Assembly (NCBI GenBank): GCA_016177845.1
Contig: JACOUO010000011.1
Location: 192,326 to 256,325, forward strand
Source: Deltaproteobacteria bacterium
GTDB taxonomy: Bacteria > Desulfobacterota > GWC2-55-46
Direction: 5' to 3'
Length of the DNA: 64,000 nt
Position 1 is the first letter of the stretch. The number at the start of each line of letters is the position of its first letter. Below, one piece after another: positions 34,577-42,206 of this stretch. The notes below the pieces were generated by a model. It saw only the letters and a program-made list of their open reading frames with translations, searched no databases and was not told the DNA's origin. A program made the position numbers and the translations under genes.

Positions 34577-35536
34577 TCAATTGGCACCTATTGTGCCTGC
34601 CGCAAGACTGAGGACTAACGGCCCAAGCAGAATACCTGCAAGCAGCGCAATCAAAAATGCGGAAAAAGCAATATGCGGGATATATCTGGCGTAAGCCGGG
34701 ATAGGGCTCATTTTCTGAGGGCGTATGTATCCGTCACCTTCAAGCTCATCAAGGGCCTTGCGCATTATCTTCAGGTCGATAACCCTTTTGCTATCGACAA
34801 AAGCTGCTGTAAGTGCCCTGTCGCAGATTATGTTTATCATGCGGGGAATGCCGCAGCTTCTTTTGTAGACCTCAATTATGGAATCAGACGGAAAGCTGAC
34901 CGTATCCGCGCCTCCTGCTATCTTCAGGCGGTTTTTTATGTACGCATCCGTCTCGCTGTAATCAAGCGGGTCGAGGTGATATCTTATGATTATCCTCTGA
35001 TTGAGCTGTCTTAGCTCAGGCAAGCCAAGCTTTTCCTTAAGTTCAGGCTGGCCCACAAGTATTATCTGGAGGAGCTTTTCTTTTTCCGTCTCAAGGTTGG
35101 AAAGAAGCCTTACCATCTCAAGCGTTTTGGGGCTTAAGTTCTGGGCCTCGTCAATTATCACTACTGCCCCGCCGCCCTCGGTTGCCTTTTTAAGCAGGAA
35201 TTCATTGAGCTTATCGAGATGCGCCTTTACGGTACTGCCCTCGACATTGAGGCCGAAATCCCCTGTTATGGTCTGCAGAAGCTCATGGTCTGATAAAACC
35301 GGATTTAAGATAAGCGCGCTTTCTATCTTTTTTGGAAGCTTTTCAAGGAGGGCCCTGCAAAGAGTGGTCTTGCCTGTGCCGACCTCACCGGTAAGCATGG
35401 TGAAGCCTTTTCTGCCGGTAATGCCGAAAGACATCAGGTCGATTGCTTCGCTGTGCTTTTTGCTCAGGTATAGAAATCTCGGGTCAGGTGTTACATGAAA
35501 AGGTTTCTCTGTAAGGAAAAAGAATTTCTCGTACAT
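34577..35536 (-). CDS. GspA/ExeA/MshM family AAA ATPase
   Basis: A 319-residue protein. It starts MYEKFFFLTEKPFHVTPDP, the usual ExeA/GspA opening, with Walker A in LTGEVGTGKTTLCRALL, Walker B in VVIIDEAQNLS, and an arginine-rich sensor II region. A C-terminal membrane helix (HIAFSAFLIALLAGILLG) ends the protein, so the ATPase faces the cytoplasm. ExeA inserts and multimerises secretins with its partner GspB; MshM does so in MSHA pili. Unlike ExeA it has no periplasmic peptidoglycan-binding domain. It heads the gspA-TPR-pilMNOPQ-SPOR transcription unit. Confidence 0.9.
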   Translation of the reverse strand: MYEKFFFLTEKPFHVTPDPRFLYLSKKHSEAIDLMSFGITGRKGFTMLTGEVGTGKTTLCRALLEKLPKKIESALILNPVLSDHELLQTITGDFGLNVEGSTVKAHLDKLNEFLLKKATEGGGAVVIIDEAQNLSPKTLEMVRLLSNLETEKEKLLQIILVGQPELKEKLGLPELRQLNQRIIIRYHLDPLDYSETDAYIKNRLKIAGGADTVSFPSDSIIEVYKRSCGIPRMINIICDRALTAAFVDSKRVIDLKIMRKALDELEGDGYIRPQKMSPIPAYARYIPHIAFSAFLIALLAGILLGPLVLSLAAGTIGAN

Positions 35537-35613
35537 CTAATAACCTTCTTTCAGAGGTTCGCTTTTGCGATCCTATCCCTTGAACAAAAAGCAGAATTGT
35601 TCTAAATACCCGT

Positions 35614-35642
35614 ATTATATTCTATTTTATCGTATTTTTAAA
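35614..35642 (-). promoter_or_regulatory. Candidate promoter of the gspA-TPR-pilMNOPQ unit
   Basis: On the minus strand TTTAAA (35642-35637), a 17-nt spacer, TATAAT (35619-35614), about 78 nt before ATG 35536. The -10 is perfect, the -35 weak. Confidence 0.5.
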
Positions 35643-35667
35643 TGTTTTTCTGGGCTGCGCCCCCTTT

Positions 35668-38157
35668 TTACCTCATCTCAAACCATTCGATGACATTGAT
35701 CTTCACGGTCCCGCAGTCGCCTCCCGCAGTGATGTTATCCGTTACGGTCCTGTACTGGTCGTTTGCGCCACCGTCACTGAGGAAAAGGCCGCTCTCAGGC
35801 GGAGGGCTTGAATTTACGATTGGAGAATAAACCCCTGCAATAAACGAAGACGGTATGCTTACGCCCCCGCCCCCTCCTGCATTTGTAGGAGAGCCGAAGG
35901 TAACTGTCTGGATAGCGCCGGGAAGTATGGATACCGGGGAGTTAAGGAAGGCCTTGTATATGGCATTACCTCCTGCAGATGAATCATTGAAGGCAAAATA
36001 ACTGCTTGTATTTAAGGCCATTGTCCCGGTTGCGCTGATGTTTTTTATCTGCATGGCAAATGAATAGGCAGTTCCGCAGCTTACGGCCATTGGGCTGAGA
36101 CTGCCCCAATACTGAAGATTGGGTTGTGTCCATGCCGTGAAATTCACGGTATCTGTATCAGAGGCCGTCAGATAGCTTGCGGTGACTGTGGCGTTGGTAT
36201 TCGTTGTGCTGTTTGGGGCAATAAGGTTGACGGTCGCCTGTCCGTTGGCGTCCGTAATTGCAGAAGATGAGTTTAATGTACCGTTTGTGGTTGAAAATGT
36301 AATGGTTTTGCCTGCAACAGGGTTGCCGCCTGATGTAAGGGTGGTTGTCATGGTGTAATACGAGCTTCCGTCAGCATAAAGAGGGCCTGTCGGAGTATGA
36401 GCAAAGGATAGACTGTTAGCGGTAAGTGTGACAGTGCTTCCAAGCGTGTTTGACTGACCGCTACAGCCTCTGGCAGTAATGGTCAAGGGGAAGGAGACGA
36501 CCTTATCCGATGTAACGGCCTCCGTTGTGCTGAAAGTAATCGTGAATGATTTTGTGGAGCCTGAGGCGATGTCATTGGCTGAGTTTCCTGACTGGAATTG
36601 AACCGTATTCGAACACGGACCGCTCCAGCCCGCAGGGGCAGTTACTGAGGAACATGACCAATTGCCCCCTGCTGCGGGCGTCTGAATGTCTACCTGGTTA
36701 ACCGAGCACCCGCCCCCGTTATAGACTGTCCATGTAAGAGGGAGGTTTACTGTAGCGCTTGAGGCTACTGACGGGGCAAGTGTCACAGAATAATTTGAGA
36801 CATAGCCTGTGTTTGAATTCGCAGTATTTGTTGTAATGGGGCCGTTTGCGCTTGCGTAGCCGCTAAGGCAGTAAGCATGCCCTACAGAGCCTGTTATCTG
36901 GTATGTCCAGTAGAACACGCCTGAGCTGCCGCTGGCAAGCGAAGAGATGTTCGAAGGTGTCGGGCCTGATACGAGCAGTTCCGTTGCCCCTCCGGGGCAT
37001 CCTGCAAGGATAGATGGGCTGATGTTTACAATGGCAGAGCTGCTGTTGTTTGTCGCAAGCATCTGTGCCGTTATTGTCTGCCCGGTGATGACGCTTGAAG
37101 GCGTAATGGAAAGAGAAGCAGTGAAGTTACCTATTATAACGGTATTTGAATTCAAGAGAGGTGAAGTTGCCGTACCTGTCTTGTTCGTAGCCCTCGCGCT
37201 AAAATAGACTGAGCCTGTATTATCCGCGCTGTACTGCCAGATTATGGTCCTGGTTTGACCTGAAGTTAGGGAAAATGCGTCAAGGCTGTATACGGCTGAA
37301 CCTGAGACATGGCTTTCGGCGGTTGTTGAATTGCAGCCCCTTGTGATTCCAATAAAGCTTGTAGCGGTCTTTGCCGTGTAGCAGATATCTTCGGAATCTA
37401 TCCTGATTGTGCCTGCCGCGGTAAACTCAGAGGTCGAGCTTACATTGATTACAGAGGCGTTAACATTATGATTGCCGTTTAATAGTGTAGAGCCGTAATA
37501 AGGGCCTGCGGTATTTGAAACTATGGCACTCGATATCGCAGGAGGGTTCGGGGTTGAACTGATTGAGGACTGGGCAGCCGTAGAGCGGTTCGTAACCTGC
37601 ATTGTAACGGTAATGGTATTGCCCACGCCGGTTGAGTCGGGCGCGGCAGAGAGCGAAGCCTCAAGAGACCTGCGTGTCCATGTGGGCAATACGCCTGAAC
37701 GGGTAAAGCCTCCCTGAGCGCCAATACTTACGCCTGTAAGAGTGTCTGTTGTCACATCCGAGGCCGCAGAGAGTGGCAGTACCGTGATATTAAATACTGT
37801 GCTTGTGCCTGGGGTTATCTCGTTTGCCGTAGAACCGCTGCTGCATGTTCCGCTTGGCTGCTGCTGTGAGAATACAACTGTTTGTATGTCGATTGTCTTA
37901 ACGCACCAGCCCGAAGGCGGCACTGTAGATGAGCTGATATTGTATTTAGTCGTATCGACTGTAAAAGTTATCTCTCTTATATTTTTCGTAGAGCCTGCAA
38001 TGTTTGTGACCGTAAACGGTACTACCGCGTCAGGGTCCTGCATGGTTACTTCTGTCCCTGCGGGCACTGTGACAGAGAAGGTATCCGCGCCGTAAGAAAG
38101 GACGGGCAGAAATATAAAAAACAGGAGCATCTTTATAAGTACGGCGATTTTTTTCAT
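35668..38157 (-). CDS. Large exported Ig-like repeat protein (MshQ-position adhesin candidate)
   Basis: An 829-residue exported protein with signal peptide (about 1-23, ending SYGA). It is Ser/Thr/Gly/Asn-rich and built of beta-sandwich repeats; a clear bacterial Ig (Big_1, invasin-like) unit lies near residues 585-680 (GPLYADGSSYYTMTTTLTSG, VAGKTITFSTTNGTLN, ITDANGQATVNL). Repeats of GNTITVTMQVTN type occur earlier. It ends the minor pilin operon, the place of mshQ in MSHA loci. A pilus-tip or surface adhesin is plausible but unproven. Composition is unlike the neighbouring enzymes. Confidence 0.75.
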   Translation of the reverse strand: MKKIAVLIKMLLFFIFLPVLSYGADTFSVTVPAGTEVTMQDPDAVVPFTVTNIAGSTKNIREITFTVDTTKYNISSSTVPPSGWCVKTIDIQTVVFSQQQPSGTCSSGSTANEITPGTSTVFNITVLPLSAASDVTTDTLTGVSIGAQGGFTRSGVLPTWTRRSLEASLSAAPDSTGVGNTITVTMQVTNRSTAAQSSISSTPNPPAISSAIVSNTAGPYYGSTLLNGNHNVNASVINVSSTSEFTAAGTIRIDSEDICYTAKTATSFIGITRGCNSTTAESHVSGSAVYSLDAFSLTSGQTRTIIWQYSADNTGSVYFSARATNKTGTATSPLLNSNTVIIGNFTASLSITPSSVITGQTITAQMLATNNSSSAIVNISPSILAGCPGGATELLVSGPTPSNISSLASGSSGVFYWTYQITGSVGHAYCLSGYASANGPITTNTANSNTGYVSNYSVTLAPSVASSATVNLPLTWTVYNGGGCSVNQVDIQTPAAGGNWSCSSVTAPAGWSGPCSNTVQFQSGNSANDIASGSTKSFTITFSTTEAVTSDKVVSFPLTITARGCSGQSNTLGSTVTLTANSLSFAHTPTGPLYADGSSYYTMTTTLTSGGNPVAGKTITFSTTNGTLNSSSAITDANGQATVNLIAPNSTTNTNATVTASYLTASDTDTVNFTAWTQPNLQYWGSLSPMAVSCGTAYSFAMQIKNISATGTMALNTSSYFAFNDSSAGGNAIYKAFLNSPVSILPGAIQTVTFGSPTNAGGGGGVSIPSSFIAGVYSPIVNSSPPPESGLFLSDGGANDQYRTVTDNITAGGDCGTVKINVIEWFEMR

Positions 38158-38166
38158 AGGATACTT

Positions 38167-38928
38167 TTAAGGATTCCTGCTAAACCCTGCGAATACCTCT
38201 CTCCTTGCGTTTGAATATTTTCCGAGCGAGATTATTGACCTCATGCATGCGTCAAACGGAGCGCCCTCAGGCTGGCCGCAGGTATTGCCTGAACCGAAAG
38301 ATGATTCATCGGGATGCGAAATCCTTAACTTGTAACTGTCCCCATTTGTGCCTGAGACCCTTACCGTGTAAGTAACTGTAGCAGGTGCCGCGTCGGTTAT
38401 CCTGTAGCGGATTATCTCGGGCATCTTGGTTGTCAGGGAGCTTGCGATAAGGGCGGCTGAAGCCGTAGGGTTGTTGCAATCAGCTATTGTATTATCATAA
38501 AGCTCTATCCCCATATTGCTTGCCGAGCCCCACGCAAGGGCGATATATACTGTACGGGACGGGTTTGCGCCCGTTGCTACGATTGTGCTTTCAAACGGTT
38601 CGCACTTATTTGAGGATGAAAGCGTTGAATCCCTGCTCTCGTATTCAAGCACCTCGGCATCGACAGTACCACTGCCGACAGGCTTACTTAAATACCCGTC
38701 TCTCCATGACCAGTTTGTGCTTACAGGTGTTTGTTTCAGATGCCCTATGGCTGACTCAAGGCCTGCCTCTGCCGCGTACAGGGCCCTTGTAGAGTTGACC
38801 TCGCCTGTTGATTCCTCAAGGCCTGTTGAGAAGAGCGAGACAAAGACAACGCCAAGAACGGTCAATATGGCGAGTATTATGATTATCGCTGTAACGGAGG
38901 CGCCTTTATCATTAATCAGCCTTTTCAT
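38167..38928 (-). CDS. PilX/MshP-like minor pilin
   Basis: A 253-residue protein that opens with a short basic leader (MKRLINDKGASVTAIIIILA) and a hydrophobic helix, then STRALYAAEAGLESAIGHLKQ, a pattern typical of PilX-type pilus assembly proteins. The leader lacks the classical GFTLIE, as is usual for this class. The rest is beta-rich and resembles other PilX-like C-terminal domains. It lies 1 nt after the pilW-like gene and is the MshP equivalent by position. Confidence 0.78.
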   Translation of the reverse strand: MKRLINDKGASVTAIIIILAILTVLGVVFVSLFSTGLEESTGEVNSTRALYAAEAGLESAIGHLKQTPVSTNWSWRDGYLSKPVGSGTVDAEVLEYESRDSTLSSSNKCEPFESTIVATGANPSRTVYIALAWGSASNMGIELYDNTIADCNNPTASAALIASSLTTKMPEIIRYRITDAAPATVTYTVRVSGTNGDSYKLRISHPDESSFGSGNTCGQPEGAPFDACMRSIISLGKYSNARREVFAGFSRNP

Positions 38929-38929
38929 T

Positions 38930-39466
38930 TTAACGGAAACTCCTCGGGTGGACCGATGCTTTTAGATCAATGCTGTCTTCACCTTTTGTAAGGGTCATGT
39001 TGACGGTTATGGTCCAGATATCAGTCACCGCAGCCGCAGTTGTGCCGTCCTGCTTCATGTACTCAAAGGTGAACGCGCTTACATTATTGGCAAGGATATC
39101 CTCCGGGTCAGTAGCCCCTGAGCCCTGCCTTAGCTTGACTGCTACCGCGTCAAGCCTGAAGCCCCTGCCCTGGTAATCAGTATTCACAAACCTTACCTCC
39201 GAGGCTGTCATGGCGGTAATATCGGTTGCCTGAGGCGTGCAGGTACTCCCTGACTCTGTGCATCTTATTGACCTTAGCTCCCTTGAAATCCTTTCAAGTG
39301 CAAGGGTCCCCTGCTCAGTCAGGTCCTTTCTCCTGTCAAGTGATGAGAACGCCCGTGTGCCTTGCAGAAGAAGTACCGTAACGACGGTTGAGACAATGCC
39401 GATGATGACAATGACCATCAGCACTTCAAGGAGCGTAAAGCCTTTTATGTATTTCCTGATTTTCAT
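38930..39466 (-). CDS. PilW/MshO-like prepilin
   Basis: A 178-residue prepilin with the class III leader YIKGFTLLEVLMVIVIIGIV: cleavage after Gly, Phe at +1 and Glu at +5. The body includes DLTEQGTLALERISRELRSIRC, typical of PilW/GspJ-type minor pilins. PilD would process it; no pilD is in the window. It directly abuts the pilV-like gene, with the stop and start codons adjacent. Minor pilins prime assembly and form the tip complex. Confidence 0.85.
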   Translation of the reverse strand: MKIRKYIKGFTLLEVLMVIVIIGIVSTVVTVLLLQGTRAFSSLDRRKDLTEQGTLALERISRELRSIRCTESGSTCTPQATDITAMTASEVRFVNTDYQGRGFRLDAVAVKLRQGSGATDPEDILANNVSAFTFEYMKQDGTTAAAVTDIWTITVNMTLTKGEDSIDLKASVHPRSFR

Positions 39467-39895
39467 TTAATGGTTCGTAATTACGGTTATGTAATCGATT
39501 GAATTGCCCTGCCATGACATAATGACACGCACTCTTTTAGCCCGTATATCGGAATCAGTGCAATTGGGCATTGTGCCGTTTGAGGTATTAAGGTCAGCTT
39601 CCTGAACGCAGAAGACCTCTACCTCCCTTGTGAACCTGTCGAAAGGCGCAGGAAGCGCCGCGGCAGCTTCTGATACAATGGAGTTGAACCCGTTTGCCTT
39701 TTTATCCGCGATGACCTTTTCCATCTTCTCCTGCGCGAGCGCGGTTGCCTGCGTCAGTATCACCTGGTTGGGGCTTGAGCCTATGCCGACAAAATACATG
39801 AGTATGCCTGTGCCGATGACGCCGAGGATGATTATCACCATCAGGGCCTCTATCAGGGTAAAGCCTCTCATGTATTTTTTATCCGTGGTACGCAT
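39467..39895 (-). CDS. PilV/MshD-like prepilin
   Basis: A 142-residue prepilin with leader YMRGFTLIEALMVIIILGVI (cleavage Gly/Phe, Glu at +5) and a following region TQATALAQEKMEKVIADKK common to PilV/MshD/GspI-like minor pilins. It holds two cysteines near the C-terminus (FCVQEAD, MPNCTDSD) that may form a disulfide loop. It lies 6 nt after the GspH-like gene. Annotated as part of the four-gene minor pilin set. Confidence 0.85.
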   Translation of the reverse strand: MRTTDKKYMRGFTLIEALMVIIILGVIGTGILMYFVGIGSSPNQVILTQATALAQEKMEKVIADKKANGFNSIVSEAAAALPAPFDRFTREVEVFCVQEADLNTSNGTMPNCTDSDIRAKRVRVIMSWQGNSIDYITVITNH

Positions 39896-39901
39896 TATGT
39901 C

Positions 39902-40495
39902 CTACTGTATGGCGGTAAGCCCTGTATTTGGGATCACAGTTATTGTCATTGATTCGCTGCCTTTTGAGACGGCAACGCTTTTTGCGGCTGTGAGCTTTGC
40001 CCTGTCGCTGTCATAAGGTATGCCGAAATTATCAAACTCAAGTATGCCTGCGACTGCGCCTCCAAAGTTTGCGCTTACCGTAAATCCTGCGTAAGTCCCG
40101 CTGTCAAGCTGCACGCAAAAATAGTCTTCACCGGTTGCAGGGTTCCTCGCGCTTTCTATTGTTCCTGAGGCGTTGGGGTTCTCACCCCATGTGCCGTTAT
40201 TATTTGCGTCATTGACGATTGTGTATTGGTTTGTGCCTGTGCAGTTTGCGTCAGCCACATTGAAGCGTATCCTGTAGGCAAAGGTGGGATTTGTAGCTGT
40301 TGGGGTGTCGAGCCTGCTCCTTAAAAGGGCAAGGCTTTGTGTGTAACGGATATCATCTCTGATTTTACCGGCAAACGCGGCTGTTGTAACGGATTCCGTT
40401 CCCCTGAATATCAAAGGGGAAGCGGCAACAGCCACAACGGCAACCAGAATGATTACCATCACAAGCTCTATAATGGTAAAGCCTTTTTTATCCAT
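39902..40495 (-). CDS. GspH/FimT/MshC-like prepilin
   Basis: A 197-residue prepilin with leader DKKGFTIIELVMVIILVAVV (cleavage Gly/Phe, Glu at +5). The C-terminal part matches the GspH/FimT type (AAFAGKIRDDIRYTQSLALL, FSGT-like strands and a late VSKGSESMTITVIPNTG). It is the first gene of the minor pilin operon, with a candidate promoter at 40511-40539. By position it equals mshC. Confidence 0.85.
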   Translation of the reverse strand: MDKKGFTIIELVMVIILVAVVAVAASPLIFRGTESVTTAAFAGKIRDDIRYTQSLALLRSRLDTPTATNPTFAYRIRFNVADANCTGTNQYTIVNDANNNGTWGENPNASGTIESARNPATGEDYFCVQLDSGTYAGFTVSANFGGAVAGILEFDNFGIPYDSDRAKLTAAKSVAVSKGSESMTITVIPNTGLTAIQ

Positions 40496-40510
40496 ACGCT
40501 TCTTTAATGC

Positions 40511-40539
40511 ATTATATTATGTAGCGGCAAAACCTTCAA
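40511..40539 (-). promoter_or_regulatory. Candidate sigma70 promoter of the minor pilin operon
   Basis: On the minus strand TTGAAG (40539-40534), a 17-nt spacer, TATAAT (40516-40511), about 16 nt before the ATG at 40495. It lies in the 46-nt gap after the glycosyltransferase stop, so the minor pilins can be transcribed separately from pilA. Confidence 0.6.
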
Positions 40540-40541
40540 GC

Positions 40542-42206
40542 TTAGAACCTGTATATGTAGATTGAATACCCGACATTGCCGTAAGGCTTTATCTGCCTGA
40601 AAGGAGCATAGAAATCCTTGTCAGTCAGATATACCCCGTCAAGCATTGTCGCGCTGATGGCAAACCAGCCTTTAAGGGGTATCTCGTCTTTTGCGTTCTG
40701 AGGCTCCGGTATCATAAAGCTCGGCAGATATTCGTAGTTGATGCCAAAGTATTTAGGGTCGCTGCAGCCGAAGTAGGCAAGTTTAATGCTCTCTATCTGA
40801 TGCTCGTCCATAAAGATTTTAAGGCTTTTGAGGTCCTGCCCCCAGTCGATGTTTGAGTCCGCAAGGTATTTATAACCGTTCTTTGGCCCGCCTATCAGTT
40901 CATTGAAATACGCAAGCTGATTCGGGTATATCAATGCGGCTGAATAGGCGTACCAGACAATACCGCCGTAAAAAACGGCCCTTGCCATTTTTATGCTCTG
41001 CGTTTTGATGCTCGGCACAAAGCCTATAAGTGTAAAAAGGAACGGATAAGCAGGCAGGATGTGCCTGAGGCCAATATTGACCTTCTGAAGCGAAAACACG
41101 GTAAAGATGATTGATGCGGGTATGATTAAAATGAGCGATTTTTTAAGAGTTTCCTTTTCTACAATGCTGTAAAGGACTGATGCTATAAAAAAGACGATAG
41201 TCGGTATCGGCGTCTTTATCAGAAAGGCTATAATGAAATAATACCACCAGCCTGCGTTTGAGTATTGCCCCATGAGGAACGCAGACTTTCCGTCCGCTAC
41301 TCCCATCAGCACTCCTGCGATGCTGTAGAGGTATGCCTCAGGCAGGATTTTAAGGGCTCTGAGCTTATCGAAAAACGGCATGAACGAAGATGAGGCAAAT
41401 TTATCCCACATAAGGGGCTGATAATACGGGCTTGCAGAATGATACCTGAACCCGTAGATGCCCCAGATAAAAATATATGTCAGAAGTATGATGGAAAGAT
41501 AATGCGGGACTGCCTTTATGCCATCTTTCTTTATACCTGCGATGAGCGCGAAGGCAAACAGGGGTAAAAGAAGCATTGCGGTATGCTTTGAAGTAAAGGC
41601 AAGCGCAAGCGCAACAGAAACCGCAAGGGCATTTGCGGGCCTTAAATTATTTGAGAGCTTATACAAATAATAGGCGGAGATGAAAAAGAAGGCTGTTGCT
41701 GGCATATCGGTCGTTGCAAGGCTTGTATGCGCAAGTATATTCGGGGAAAGGGTATAGAAAAATAACGAAAGGTATGCGCCTTTTATCCCCCAAAGCTCTT
41801 TGGACCAGATGAAGACATAGATGCCGAGTATCGCGCCAAGTATTATATTGGGAAGCCTCGCCAGGAATAGGACAGTATCGCCACTGGTCTTATTCTCATA
41901 AAGGAATTTAACAGAGTAAGGGAAGAAATCAGAACCTGTTGAGCCTTCAGGCTTGACAGCTTTATTAAAGTCAAGCTCAGTAAGTGCGGCAGGCAAAATG
42001 CCTGTCAAAAGCCTTCCGAAAACAGGATGATTAAGCGGAGAAAGGTAATCCATGCCTTCGGTAGCGTAAGCGTACCCTGACATAATATGGGCAGGCTCGT
42101 CCCATGTATTGGATTTTTTATCGGCAATGGAGCACGCCTGCGCTATGAAAATAAAAAGGAATGCGGCAACAAGGATAGCGTGCCTGTATTTTGAAAGAAG
42201 ATTCAT
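40542..42206 (-). CDS. GT-C glycosyltransferase, GT39/ArnT-like
   Basis: A 554-residue polytopic membrane protein with about eleven hydrophobic helices. The first loop has NTWDEPAHIMSGYAYATEG, with the acidic pair expected for GT-C enzymes of the PMT/ArnT type, which use polyprenyl-phosphate sugars. The C-terminal soluble region begins near DSNIDWGQDLKSLKIFMDEH. It overlaps the upstream YfhO-like gene by four bases, so the two are made together. Acceptor is unknown; the place between the major and minor pilins suggests pilin or cell-surface glycosylation. Confidence 0.78.
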   Translation of the reverse strand: MNLLSKYRHAILVAAFLFIFIAQACSIADKKSNTWDEPAHIMSGYAYATEGMDYLSPLNHPVFGRLLTGILPAALTELDFNKAVKPEGSTGSDFFPYSVKFLYENKTSGDTVLFLARLPNIILGAILGIYVFIWSKELWGIKGAYLSLFFYTLSPNILAHTSLATTDMPATAFFFISAYYLYKLSNNLRPANALAVSVALALAFTSKHTAMLLLPLFAFALIAGIKKDGIKAVPHYLSIILLTYIFIWGIYGFRYHSASPYYQPLMWDKFASSSFMPFFDKLRALKILPEAYLYSIAGVLMGVADGKSAFLMGQYSNAGWWYYFIIAFLIKTPIPTIVFFIASVLYSIVEKETLKKSLILIIPASIIFTVFSLQKVNIGLRHILPAYPFLFTLIGFVPSIKTQSIKMARAVFYGGIVWYAYSAALIYPNQLAYFNELIGGPKNGYKYLADSNIDWGQDLKSLKIFMDEHQIESIKLAYFGCSDPKYFGINYEYLPSFMIPEPQNAKDEIPLKGWFAISATMLDGVYLTDKDFYAPFRQIKPYGNVGYSIYIYRF

